This document shows positions 8,542 through 16,595 of a stretch of 64,000 nucleotides of DNA, piece after piece. The notes under the pieces are model-generated. The model searched no databases, was not told where the DNA came from, and saw nothing but the letters and a program-made list of their open reading frames with translations. Where the stretch lies: contig CAMAXE010000001.1 of assembly GCA_945862145.1 (NCBI GenBank), forward strand, positions 124,001 to 188,000, read 5' to 3'. A program made the position numbers and the translations under genes. The first letter of the stretch is position 1, and the number at the start of each line of letters is the position of its first letter. This DNA is from Klebsiella pneumoniae. Lineage in GTDB: Bacteria; Pseudomonadota; Gammaproteobacteria; Pseudomonadales; UBA5518.

Positions 8542-9022
8542 GGCTTCCAATTTCCTCCAGATGGTTGCGGGAGGACCTTGGCGCCTGCATTCACGGCTCG
8601 TGCCCGCCTTTTCAGGCGACACGCCGTAACGAGCTTTCTCGTTGCCTTTAAGTCTGGCCGACGACACTTCAGTCGCCGCTGGCGTCCCTCTCTGGCGCGG
8701 TTCCGGGCCTGTGGGGCTGCGGATGCGGCACATCTGCGAGAGACGCGTATCAGTCCTTTCCGGACGAGCGGGGACGCCACCCATGTGGCCCTCCCGCGGA
8801 AATCTCGACACGCTGTTTGTTGCCGTAAACGCGGTACGCTTCGGGTCCGGTTCACTGCATAAATAAGCCGCTAGCCGCGCGACGGATATTCCTGAATACG
8901 GCGGCTTGCTGCCCGCTTTCGACTCGCTTGGTCATCGATGCGCCTGCCTGCAACGGAGGGTCCTCTCGCTTGTGGCGGGGGCTCTGGTCGGGCTTCGCGG
9001 CGCTCGGCGCGGGTACGAAAGC
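8542..9022 (-). promoter_or_regulatory. Long 5' leader of rne
   Basis: About 480 nt separate the predicted rne transcription start from ATG 8541, and no other gene occupies this stretch. It contains a small hairpin CGCCT-TTTC-AGGCG (8605-8618) and an AU-rich CTTATTTATG patch (8858-8867 on the plus strand). It also has a possible 27-codon leader frame on the minus strand that starts with MTKRVESG and ends just after that patch. E. coli RNase E controls its own level through a long leader; the same is inferred here from length and position only. Confidence 0.5.
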
Positions 9023-9029
9023 AGGCCGG

Positions 9030-9058
9030 AGTATAGCAATGCTTGTTAAGTGCTTCAA
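9030..9058 (-). promoter_or_regulatory. Sigma-70 promoter for rne
   Basis: On the minus strand: -35 TTGAAG (9053-9058), 17-nt spacer, -10 TATACT (9030-9035). It is the best promoter match in the rne-rluC intergenic region and predicts a start near 9023. Confidence 0.65.
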
Positions 9059-9087
9059 TTGGCTAAAAAAACCGATAGACTGACGGT

Positions 9088-10038
9088 ATGCCTGACGAAT
9101 CTGCAGCCACCCCTCTCGGGGCTCGAGTCATTGAGGTCTCCGCCGAGGAGGCCGGTCAGCGACTCGACAACTTCCTGATCGCCCGATTGAAGGGCGCGCC
9201 ACGTTCTCTTGTTTACCGGGTGGTCCGCAGCGGCGAGGTCAGGGTTAACAGTGGCCGGGTCCGGCCCGACCGGCGGTTGGAATCCGGTGATCGCGTCAGG
9301 GTTCCCCCCATCAGGCTCGTCGAACGTGCCCCGGCCACTCCCTCGGCTTCACTCAGTCAGGAGCTCGGAAAACGCATCGTTTTCGAGAACGAAGGGCTGC
9401 TGGTTATCGACAAGCCTACCGGGCTTGCCGTTCACGGCGGCAGTGGTCTCAGTCTTGGTTTGATCGAGGCGCTGCGGGCCATGCGGCCTGATTGTCCGTC
9501 CCTTGAATTGGTCCATCGCCTCGATCGGGACACCTCGGGCTGTGTGATGGTTGCCAAGAAGCGCTCGTTCCTGCGACACCTGCATGCGGGCCTGCGGGAA
9601 AGTCGAATCACCAAAACGTATCTGGCTCTCGTCATGGGCAACTGGCCTTCCCAACGAACCCGCGTCACGGCGCCTTTGGAAAAGAACACCGTCAGTTCCG
9701 GGGAGCGCGTTGTGCGTGCCGACGATTCTGGCAAGGCAGCGGAGACCCGCTTCAGAATCCTGCGACAGTTCGCGGATGCCACTCTTGTAGAGGCCAAGCC
9801 ACTTACGGGTCGAACCCACCAGATCCGGGTTCATGCCCAGATATCGGGGCACCCGATTGCCGGCGATGACAAATACGGAGACCGTGATTTCGACAAGCGG
9901 ATGCGAGCGCTCGGGCTTCGTCGACTGTTCCTGCACGCGTTTGGGCTTGGTTTCGAGTTGCCTTCCGGTGAGCGACTCGAGATCGAGGCCCCGCTTGACC
10001 CCGCACTCAGCCGGTTTTTGGAACAACTGCCGCCATGA
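9088..10038 (+). CDS. rluC: 23S rRNA pseudouridine synthase RluC
   Basis: 316-residue RluA-family enzyme that makes pseudouridines in 23S rRNA (positions 955, 2504 and 2580 in E. coli). It has an N-terminal S4 RNA-binding domain (about residues 20-80), the catalytic Asp in HRLDRDTSG (about 147) and the RTHQIRVH motif (about 245). The position opposite rne is the usual one in Gammaproteobacteria and supports RluC over RluA or RluD. It overlaps the next gene by ATGA. Confidence 0.93.
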   Translation: MPDESAATPLGARVIEVSAEEAGQRLDNFLIARLKGAPRSLVYRVVRSGEVRVNSGRVRPDRRLESGDRVRVPPIRLVERAPATPSASLSQELGKRIVFENEGLLVIDKPTGLAVHGGSGLSLGLIEALRAMRPDCPSLELVHRLDRDTSGCVMVAKKRSFLRHLHAGLRESRITKTYLALVMGNWPSQRTRVTAPLEKNTVSSGERVVRADDSGKAAETRFRILRQFADATLVEAKPLTGRTHQIRVHAQISGHPIAGDDKYGDRDFDKRMRALGLRRLFLHAFGLGFELPSGERLEIEAPLDPALSRFLEQLPP

Positions 10039-10673
10039 CCCCACCGCGTCTTTTCATATTTGACTGGGATGGCACCCTGACCGACTCGGTGGGGAGGATT
10101 GTTGACTGCCTTGGGTCTGCTGCCCGGGACGTTGGACTTCAGGTGCACAGTGAGGCTGCCTATGGCGAGGTGATCGGGCTGGGCCTTCCAGAGGTGATTC
10201 GCAGGTTGTATCCGGAGTTGCCACAGGATCTTGCCGGGGTGTATCGGGATCGTTATGCCGCGCATTTCATCGCGGCCGACACGGAGCCTTCGGCGTTTTT
10301 CCCGGGCGCCCTCGACGCCTTGCATGTGCTCCGCGCCCGCGGGCACTTGCTCGCCGTTGCCACCGGCAAGAGCCGGCGTGGCCTGGATCGGGTTTTGGGG
10401 CGTCACGGGCTGGAGGCTTTTTTCGATGCCACGCGCTGCGCTGATGAGACGGCATCAAAACCTGATCCGCTCATGCTGACGGAGATTTTCGCCGAGTTGG
10501 GCACAGATCCCGCCGACTCTCTGGTGGTCGGTGACACCGAATTCGACATGGAGATGGCGGCCCGCGCGGGCGCCCGGCGGATCGGCGTGAGCTACGGGGT
10601 CCACGCCCCCGATCGGCTTGCCCGGCACGGTACGGAAAAGATAATTAGCGGTATTGGTGAGTTGTTGCTCTGA
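10035..10673 (+). CDS. HAD-IA family phosphatase (phosphoglycolate phosphatase-like)
   Basis: 212-residue cytoplasmic phosphatase. Motif I is DWDGTLTDS (about residues 9-17) with both Asp; motif II is ATGKS; motif III is the Lys in ASKPDP; motif IV is VGDTEFDMEMA. An alpha-helical cap lies between motifs I and II. It overlaps rluC by 4 nt, an arrangement common in pseudomonads, where it is annotated only as HAD hydrolase. The substrate is unknown; phosphoglycolate is a family guess. Confidence 0.88.
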   Translation: MTPPRLFIFDWDGTLTDSVGRIVDCLGSAARDVGLQVHSEAAYGEVIGLGLPEVIRRLYPELPQDLAGVYRDRYAAHFIAADTEPSAFFPGALDALHVLRARGHLLAVATGKSRRGLDRVLGRHGLEAFFDATRCADETASKPDPLMLTEIFAELGTDPADSLVVGDTEFDMEMAARAGARRIGVSYGVHAPDRLARHGTEKIISGIGELLL

Positions 10674-10681
10674 TCAAGAGT

Positions 10682-11266
10682 TCAGGCGGCCAGTACCGGC
10701 AGGCCGAAGAAGCCGAGGAACTCGGTCAGCCGTATCAGGGGTAAGCCCTCAAGCGCGGTGGGGTCTTCGATCGCAAGCCGCCTGAACAGCGCTATCCCGA
10801 GACCTTCGACCTTGAAACTGCCTGCGCAATCGAGTGGCCGCTCCCGTTCGACGTAGTCGAGGATGGCTTTGTCCGTCAATTCCCGGAACTCGACCGTACA
10901 GATTTCGACGCTGCTTCTGGACTGGCCGCTTGCCGTATCCAGAACACTGAGTCCCGTGAGGAACCGGACCTCCCGCCCAGAGGCAGCCCTGAGTTGGCGG
11001 CACGCCTGCTCGATGGAGCCCGGTTTGTTCAGCGTGGTTCCACCAAGTATGCCTACCTGATCCGACCCTATAACCAGGGCATCGGGGAAGACCGAGGCCG
11101 CCATTTCCGCCTTTTTCAGGCTGAGTCGCCGCACAAGTTCCTCGCCGCTCTCGTTTGGAAGCGGGGATTCATCAATGTCGGGCTGCCACGTTTCAAAGGC
11201 TAGTCCGAGCCGTCGGAGCAAGGCGCTCCTGTAGGAAGATGATGATGCAAGAATGAGAGTTCTCAC
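10682..11266 (-). CDS. yceF: Maf-family nucleoside triphosphate pyrophosphatase (YceF subfamily)
   Basis: 194-residue house-cleaning pyrophosphatase. It starts LILASSSSYRSALLRRLG and contains VIGSDQV and CAGSFKVEGLG, the signature pattern of the YceF branch that hydrolyses 7-methyl-GTP. It is convergent with the HAD gene (8 nt gap) and divergent from yceD, matching the E. coli rluC-yceF-yceD neighbourhood. Confidence 0.92.
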   Translation of the reverse strand: MRTLILASSSSYRSALLRRLGLAFETWQPDIDESPLPNESGEELVRRLSLKKAEMAASVFPDALVIGSDQVGILGGTTLNKPGSIEQACRQLRAASGREVRFLTGLSVLDTASGQSRSSVEICTVEFRELTDKAILDYVERERPLDCAGSFKVEGLGIALFRRLAIEDPTALEGLPLIRLTEFLGFFGLPVLAA

Positions 11267-11341
11267 GCGGGCTCCTCTCCAGTTCGTCGGCCTCCGGTGT
11301 CACAAACGACAAAAAATGCCGGATTTCCAAGTCTTTGATTT

Positions 11342-11370
11342 TTGACACTGCAGGGTGCCCCACCTATTAT
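11342..11370 (+). promoter_or_regulatory. Consensus sigma-70 promoter of yceD-rpmF
   Basis: Perfect -35 TTGACA (11342-11347), 17-nt spacer, -10 TATTAT (11365-11370). The predicted start (about 11376-11378) is only 2-4 nt before the yceD ATG at 11380. Confidence 0.8.
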
Positions 11371-11379
11371 CGGCGCCCT

Positions 11380-11892
11380 ATGTTGAACAGCGCGCTTCCC
11401 AAGCAGGCGGATCTTCGCAGACTCGCCGCGGGGTCTGCCAGTGTGACCGGACAAGTGGCATTGGCGGATTTGGGCCGTCTCGAGGGTGTTCTGAGCAACA
11501 GTAGCGGCGTTGTTGACGTGTCGCTGCAACTCGGGGTGGATGAAGAGGGGTACCGTTCGCTGACGGGCAAGATTTCCGCGGCGCTGCATGTGGAGTGCCA
11601 GCGGTGTCTTGAGAGTGTGCGGCTAGAGGTCGAGGCTCCGGTCTCCCTGGCGCTGGTCTGGGCGGAGAAGCAAATTCCGTCCCTGCCGTCCCGCTACGAG
11701 GGTTTGGTGGTGGGAACCGAACCCGTCGACCTTTATGAATTGGTAGAAGAAGAATTACTGCTCTCGCTGCCTTTGGTGCCTGCGCACCCTCCCGGTCAGT
11801 GCCCGTCGCGTTTGACCGGTTCGAAGGAGGATGTTGAGGCGCCGTCGCGGGGCAACCCTTTCGCGCTATTGCGCGGAGGAGAGGACGGTTGA
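11380..11892 (+). CDS. yceD: YceD (DUF177), 23S rRNA accumulation protein
   Basis: 170-residue DUF177 protein linked to 23S rRNA accumulation in E. coli and plants, and normally cotranscribed with rpmF. It contains CQRCLE (about residues 70-75) and ends in GNPFALLRGGEDG, the usual NPF-L end. The start at ATG 11380 fits the pseudomonad N-terminus; the frame upstream runs through the promoter and cannot be translated from it. No ribosome site is possible if the predicted transcription start is right. Confidence 0.88.
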   Translation: MLNSALPKQADLRRLAAGSASVTGQVALADLGRLEGVLSNSSGVVDVSLQLGVDEEGYRSLTGKISAALHVECQRCLESVRLEVEAPVSLALVWAEKQIPSLPSRYEGLVVGTEPVDLYELVEEELLLSLPLVPAHPPGQCPSRLTGSKEDVEAPSRGNPFALLRGGEDG

Positions 11893-11999
11893 GGGGAGAA
11901 CCCTGACACCTGTCGGTAAAGAAAGAGTTAGTCAGTATGGTCGGGGTGTCGGGTTTTCCGTGCCGACCGCAACGGTTTCAAGACAGCGAGGATATCTCC

Positions 12000-12179
12000 A
12001 TGGCAGTTGGTCAGGCCCGTATGACGCGTTCGCGTCGTGGCATGCGCCGTTCACACGACGCTCTCAGCGCAACTGCGCTCTCTACCGATGCGACCTCTGG
12101 TGAAGTCCATCGTCGTCACCACGTGAGCCCCGATGGCTTCTATCGTGGCAAGAAAGTCGTCGAAACCAAGAACGACTGA
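12000..12179 (+). CDS. rpmF: 50S ribosomal protein L32
   Basis: 59-residue L32. It has MAVGQAR, then [12 protein letters not shown] and the [16 protein letters not shown] end. A GAGGAT ribosome site lies 8 nt before ATG 12000. It has no zinc-ribbon cysteines, as in other proteobacterial L32. It lies 107 nt after yceD and 65 nt before fabD; plsX and fabH, which normally follow it, are absent. Confidence 0.95.
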   Translation: MAVGQARMTRSRRGMRRSHDALSATALSTDATSGEVHRRHHVSPDGFYRGKKVVETKND

Positions 12180-12244
12180 TTGCGCGACCCGGCCGGCCGG
12201 CTTTACAGCGGGCTGGTTGGATTGCGAGCGCACGTAACCGCGGG

Positions 12245-13186
12245 ATGAGCAATCGCTTCGCGTGTATCTTCCCCGGTCAGGGCTCCCAGCATGTGGGGAT
12301 GCTCTCTGGAACTGCAATTGAGTTTCCCGATGTCCGCCAGACCTTTGATGAGGCCTCGGCGGTGCTCGGATATGACTTGTGGGAACTCGCCCAGACGGGT
12401 CCCCAAGAGAAGCAGAATCTCACGGAGCGCACGCAACCCCTCATTCTCACCGCGAGCGTAGCCCTGTGGCGCTTGTGGTGTGGACGTGGCGGTGAAGCGC
12501 CGGCATTTTTGGCCGGGCATAGTCTTGGTGAGTTCTCGGCTCTTGTTTGTGCTGGCGCCCTGGATTTTCAGGACGCAGTGGCGTTGGTCCGTAACCGCGG
12601 CTTTTATATGCAGGAAGCGGTACCCGTCGGGCAGGGCGCCATGGCTGCGGTGCTCGGTCTTGATGACCAACTTGTTGCCGAGGCGTGCGCCGAATCGGCG
12701 CAGGGGCAAGTCGTTGATGCCGTAAACCTCAACGCGCCCGGGCAAGTGGTCATCGCCGGTCATGTCGCGGCAGTCGATCGGGCCATCGCCGCGTGCAAGG
12801 CGCGTGGTGCGCGCCGAGCCTTGCCATTGCCGGTTAGCGCTCCTTTCCATACGAGCCTCATGAAGCCCGCAGCCGACTGGTTAGCGATCGATTTAGCCGC
12901 TATCACTATTCGCGCCCCGCTTATCCCCGTGGTGCACAATGTCCATGCCAAGCCCGAAACCGACCCCGGTTTGATCCGTGAACTGCTGGTGAGGCAGATA
13001 TACAGCCCCGTTCAGTGGGTTGCCTCTGTGCAGTTCATGCGCGATCACGCAGTTGCGCGGCTTGCGGAGATCGGGCCTGGCAAAGTTCTCTGCGGCCTGT
13101 GCAAACGCATTGATTCTTCCCTGATGTGTGGCGGGGTGGAAGATCCCGTTGAATTTGCCGGAGCCCTTGCGGCTTCGAACCCCTGA
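12245..13186 (+). CDS. fabD: Malonyl-CoA:ACP transacylase FabD
   Basis: Loads malonate from CoA onto ACP for fatty-acid elongation. 313 residues with FPGQGSQ at the N-terminus, the nucleophile in AGHSLGEFSA (about residue 92) and the partner His in the SAPFHTSLM region (about 201). It is the first biosynthetic gene of the fabD-fabG-acpP-fabF block. ATG 12245 follows rpmF by 65 nt with no clear terminator. Confidence 0.95.
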   Translation: MSNRFACIFPGQGSQHVGMLSGTAIEFPDVRQTFDEASAVLGYDLWELAQTGPQEKQNLTERTQPLILTASVALWRLWCGRGGEAPAFLAGHSLGEFSALVCAGALDFQDAVALVRNRGFYMQEAVPVGQGAMAAVLGLDDQLVAEACAESAQGQVVDAVNLNAPGQVVIAGHVAAVDRAIAACKARGARRALPLPVSAPFHTSLMKPAADWLAIDLAAITIRAPLIPVVHNVHAKPETDPGLIRELLVRQIYSPVQWVASVQFMRDHAVARLAEIGPGKVLCGLCKRIDSSLMCGGVEDPVEFAGALAASNP

Positions 13187-13205
13187 ATCACAGAGATCTG
13201 CTCTC

Positions 13206-13931
13206 ATGCAGCGAACCTGCCTTGTAACTGGTGCCAGTAGGGGGATCGGCGCGGCCATTGCTGCCAAACTGGTTTCTGATGGTCACGTTGTGATAGGCAC
13301 AGCGACCACGGAAGCAGGGGCCGCCCGGATCACGGAGGCTCTGGGTTCCTCGGGCGAGGGCCATGTGCTTGATGTGCGTTCGGCGGAAAGTGTCGAGTCG
13401 CTCCTCGATGTGGTGGCTACACGTCACGGCGCCCCCCTTGTCTTGGTAAATAATGCGGGGATTACGCAGGACAACATCCTGATGCGTATGAAGGACGCAG
13501 AGTGGAGTCAGGTGATCGACACCAACCTCGGCTCCATTTACCGGCTCAGCAAGGCCGTCCTGCGCGCTATGATCAAGGCCCGTTGGGGCCGCATCGTGAA
13601 CGTAAGTTCGGTAGTCGGCTCCATGGGTAACGCGGGGCAGACGAACTATGCCGCCAGCAAGGCAGGCATGGAGGGTTTTTCGCGCTCTTTGGCGCGCGAA
13701 GTAGGATCCAGATCTATCACGGTGAACTGCGTCGCGCCGGGTTTTATCGACACGGACATGACCCGCGAGCTACCTGATGCGCAGCGAGCGAGGCTCCTCG
13801 ATCAGATTCCGCTCGGGCGTCTTGGTGATGCCTCAGAGGTGGCTGCCGTGGTAGCCTTCCTCGCGTCGGAAAGTGCCGGTTACGTAACTGGCGAGACCGT
13901 CCACGTGAACGGTGGTCTCTACATGGCCTGA
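13206..13931 (+). CDS. fabG: 3-oxoacyl-ACP reductase FabG
   Basis: NADPH-dependent short-chain reductase for the first reduction of fatty-acid elongation. 241 residues from ATG 13206. It has the Rossmann motif TGASRGIG (about residues 8-15), NNAG, and the catalytic Ser, Tyr and Lys in VSSVVGS and YAASKAG (about 138, 151 and 155). The longer open frame reaching back into fabD is a frame overlap without a suitable start. Confidence 0.95.
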   Translation: MQRTCLVTGASRGIGAAIAAKLVSDGHVVIGTATTEAGAARITEALGSSGEGHVLDVRSAESVESLLDVVATRHGAPLVLVNNAGITQDNILMRMKDAEWSQVIDTNLGSIYRLSKAVLRAMIKARWGRIVNVSSVVGSMGNAGQTNYAASKAGMEGFSRSLAREVGSRSITVNCVAPGFIDTDMTRELPDAQRARLLDQIPLGRLGDASEVAAVVAFLASESAGYVTGETVHVNGGLYMA

Positions 13932-13954
13932 GTTTTCGCAGTGATGTCAAGATT

Positions 13955-13983
13955 TCAACAGGGCTTGCGGATCGGGTTACAAT
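13955..13983 (+). promoter_or_regulatory. Probable acpP promoter
   Basis: TCAACA (13955-13960), 17-nt spacer, TACAAT (13978-13983), in the 131-nt gap before acpP. A separate acpP promoter is expected because ACP is needed in large excess over the enzymes. Confidence 0.5.
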
Positions 13984-14062
13984 CCGTCCGCCGTCCCTTC
14001 GGCAAAGAGGCCAGCACCGGGAGCCTCAGCGTATTCACCCCCCAGAGGAGCACTGGACTACA

Positions 14063-14296
14063 ATGAGCAGCATCGAAGAACGCGTAAAGAAAATCGTCGC
14101 CGAACAGCTTGGTGTCAAGGAAGAGGATATCCAGAACACCGCTTCTTTCGTCGAGGACCTCGGCGCGGATTCGCTGGACACCGTCGAGCTCGTCATGGCT
14201 CTCGAAGAAGAATTCGAGACTGAGATCCCCGACGAAGATGCAGAAAGCATCACCACAGTGCAGCACGCGATCGACTACGTCGAATCGCATTCCTGA
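14063..14296 (+). CDS. acpP: Acyl carrier protein
   Basis: 77-residue acidic carrier of fatty-acid chains. The phosphopantetheine attachment Ser is in [10 protein letters not shown] (about residue 37). [12 protein letters not shown] and the IDYVESHS end are typical of gammaproteobacterial AcpP. The ribosome site AGAGGAG lies upstream. It is flanked by an own promoter and a downstream hairpin, in keeping with higher expression than its neighbours. Confidence 0.97.
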   Translation: MSSIEERVKKIVAEQLGVKEEDIQNTASFVEDLGADSLDTVELVMALEEEFETEIPDEDAESITTVQHAIDYVESHS

Positions 14297-14324
14297 GACA
14301 CCTCCTGCCGCTGCAGACTACGTT

Positions 14325-14353
14325 CCTCGGGTGCGGCCTGCGCGGGCCCGAGG
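14325..14353 (+). terminator. Hairpin between acpP and fabF, possible attenuator
   Basis: Perfect CCTCGGG/CCCGAGG stem with a 15-nt loop that can itself form GCG/CGC pairs. No T-run follows, so it is more likely to protect the acpP 3' end or give partial termination than to stop transcription fully. The remaining part of the 201-nt gap shows nothing else recognisable. Confidence 0.4.
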
Positions 14354-14497
14354 GACCATTGAAATACCCTCGCAGCGCTTTGTCTGCTCCCGGACAACGC
14401 GCCGGAACATGAGTGGTAGAGCCGCCTCTCATTGGGCTTGCAAATCGGGGTCAGCGCGGATTACGGGCAGCGCGATCCGTGACGGGAGTGTGTCTTC

Positions 14498-15733
14498 ATG
14501 AAAAGGCGCGTCGTCGTTACCGGGGTCGGGATGGTCACTCCTCTCGGCAACAATGTGCATGACACGTGGTCTGGCATTGTCAATGGCAAGAGCGGTATCG
14601 GCCCCATCGAGCATTTCGATGTGTCGGCCTACACCACACGGTTCGGCGGTTCGGTTCGAGGCTTCGATCCGGCACTCTTTCTCCCCCCCAAAGAAGTCCG
14701 CAAGTTTGACGACTTCATTCTCTACGGATTGGGTGCCGCCGCGCAGGCTATTGAAGACTCGGGGCTGGTGATTGACGAGGAAATGGCCCCGCGAGTCGGT
14801 GCCGCCATCGGGTCTGGCATTGGGGGCATTGCTTCCATAGAAAAGAACGCGCTCATCGTTGCTGATTCCGGGCCTCGCCGGATATCACCGTTCTTCGTAC
14901 CCGGGTCCATCACCAACATGATTGCCGGCTACCTGTCCATCCGCTATGGATTCTGTGGTCCCAATCTTGCGGTGACCACGGCATGTACTACGGGAACACA
15001 CAACATTGGCCTCGGTTACCGGCTCATCGCGTGGGGAGAGGTGGACGCAATGATCGTTGGCGGTGCCGAAATGGCGACGACACCCGTCGGTCTTGGTGGT
15101 TTTGCGGCATCACGCGCGCTGTCCACCCGAAATGATGACCCTGCCGGGGCCAGTCGACCGTGGGACCGTGATCGTGATGGGTTCGTGCTGAGTGATGGTG
15201 CTGGAATCCTGGTGCTGGAGGACTTGGAATCCGCGCGCCGCAGGGGGGCCAATATCTACGCGGAGATCATCGGTTTTGGCATGAGCGGAGACGCCTACCA
15301 CATGACGCTCCCGCCCGATGATGGCCGCGGCGCTGCAGCCTCTATGGCAAACGCACTGCGTGATGCCTCGATTGCGCCAGCAGACTTGCATTACATCAAT
15401 GCCCATGGGACCTCGACGCCCGCGGGCGATGTCGCCGAGAGCCGCGCGGTACAGCGGGTTCTTGGTGCGGCGGCAGACGGCGTCGCCATGAGTTCCACCA
15501 AATCCATGACCGGGCATCTTCTGGGTGCAGCGGGCTCTGTTGAGGCTATTTTCAGCGTGCTTGCAATTCGCGATGGCGTCGCGCCTCCCACGATCAATCT
15601 CGACAACCCCGATCCCGAGTGCACCTTGAATTACGTTCCCCATGTTGCCCAGGAGCGCGTCATCGATGTCGCACTGTCCAATTCTTTCGGTTTCGGCGGC
15701 ACCAACGGGTCCGTCGTATTCCGCCGCATCTGA
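14498..15733 (+). CDS. fabF: 3-oxoacyl-ACP synthase II FabF
   Basis: KAS II condensing enzyme of chain elongation. 411 residues. The nucleophile Cys is in [10 protein letters not shown] (about 165), with His in [11 protein letters not shown] (about 304), Lys/His in [13 protein letters not shown] (about 336-341) and the GFGGTNG loop near the C-terminus. ATG 14498 follows a gGGAGtgtgtcttc site. With fabH absent from the cluster, chain initiation must be encoded elsewhere. Confidence 0.95.
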   Translation: MKRRVVVTGVGMVTPLGNNVHDTWSGIVNGKSGIGPIEHFDVSAYTTRFGGSVRGFDPALFLPPKEVRKFDDFILYGLGAAAQAIEDSGLVIDEEMAPRVGAAIGSGIGGIASIEKNALIVADSGPRRISPFFVPGSITNMIAGYLSIRYGFCGPNLAVTTACTTGTHNIGLGYRLIAWGEVDAMIVGGAEMATTPVGLGGFAASRALSTRNDDPAGASRPWDRDRDGFVLSDGAGILVLEDLESARRRGANIYAEIIGFGMSGDAYHMTLPPDDGRGAAASMANALRDASIAPADLHYINAHGTSTPAGDVAESRAVQRVLGAAADGVAMSSTKSMTGHLLGAAGSVEAIFSVLAIRDGVAPPTINLDNPDPECTLNYVPHVAQERVIDVALSNSFGFGGTNGSVVFRRI

Positions 15734-15749
15734 CCGAGCCTGAATCCAC

Positions 15750-16595
15750 TTGAGCCCTCGCGATCCGCTGGTCTGGGTAAACGGCGAGCGCGGAGCGACT
15801 CTGGATCCGCGTGATCGTGGACTCGCCTTCGGCGATGGACTCTTCGAGACCATGCGCTATGGCTCCAGCGGGGTTCCTCTTCTCGACTACCATCTGCGGC
15901 GACTCGAGACCGGCGCGTCCCGTCTGCGGATCCCTTACGACGCACAACCGCTACGCAACGAAGTCACGGCCGTGATGGAGGCTGCACGCGCGGAGATTCC
16001 TCAAGGCGTATTGAAGCTTGTGCTGACCCGCGGCGTCGGGCAGCGCGGTTACCGCGTCACCCCTGGTCTGTCGCCCACGCGGATTGTTACGGCATCGGCT
16101 TTGCCGTCCAACCCGCCGGCCTGGGCATCGGAGGGTGTTGCCGTCCGCTTTTGCGATTTGCGGATGGGTGCGAACCCACTGCTTGGGGGGCTCAAGCACC
16201 TGAACCGCCTCGAGCAGGTCATGGCCCGCCTCGAGTGGGATGACCCCTCCATAGCGGAGGGGCTGCTCGCCGATTCGCGGGGACGCATCGTTGAGGGTGT
16301 CTCCACCAATCTCTTCATCGTGAACGGGGGGCGGCTGCTCACGCCCGTGATCGACACCTGTGGGGTTGCCGGTGTCATGCGCCAGTACCTTATCGATCGC
16401 GCTCCGGAGATTCTGGGAATGGCCGTTGATGTCACCGGTTGCGAGCGGGGTATGCTGACCGGCGCCCGCGAACTCTTCCTGTGTAATGCGGTTATAGGTG
16501 TCTGGCCGGTGTCTCGCCTTGGCGACAGGGCCCTGCAGGTAGGTACTCTCACGCGAAAGGTTCGTGATCATGTCGAGCAGTTCTTCGGCGCCTGA
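15750..16595 (+). CDS. pabC: Aminodeoxychorismate lyase PabC
   Basis: PLP-dependent class IV lyase that releases pyruvate to make 4-aminobenzoate for folate. 281 residues. It has the VWVNGERGA start, GDGLFETMR (about 27-35), the PLP Lys in LGGLKHLNRLEQ (about 148) and SRGRIVEGVSTNLF (about 174-188). The start is a TTG at 15750 because no ATG or GTG precedes the conserved region. It sits between fabF and mltG as in other Gammaproteobacteria and overlaps mltG by 26 nt. A branched-chain aminotransferase is less likely from the context. Confidence 0.88.
   Translation: MSPRDPLVWVNGERGATLDPRDRGLAFGDGLFETMRYGSSGVPLLDYHLRRLETGASRLRIPYDAQPLRNEVTAVMEAARAEIPQGVLKLVLTRGVGQRGYRVTPGLSPTRIVTASALPSNPPAWASEGVAVRFCDLRMGANPLLGGLKHLNRLEQVMARLEWDDPSIAEGLLADSRGRIVEGVSTNLFIVNGGRLLTPVIDTCGVAGVMRQYLIDRAPEILGMAVDVTGCERGMLTGARELFLCNAVIGVWPVSRLGDRALQVGTLTRKVRDHVEQFFGA

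Noticed and set aside
8542-8811. N-terminal extension of RNase E by 90 residues
   Set aside because: The extension lies in the untranslated leader; ATG 8541 has a GGAGGA ribosome site and gives the conserved MKRMLIN start.
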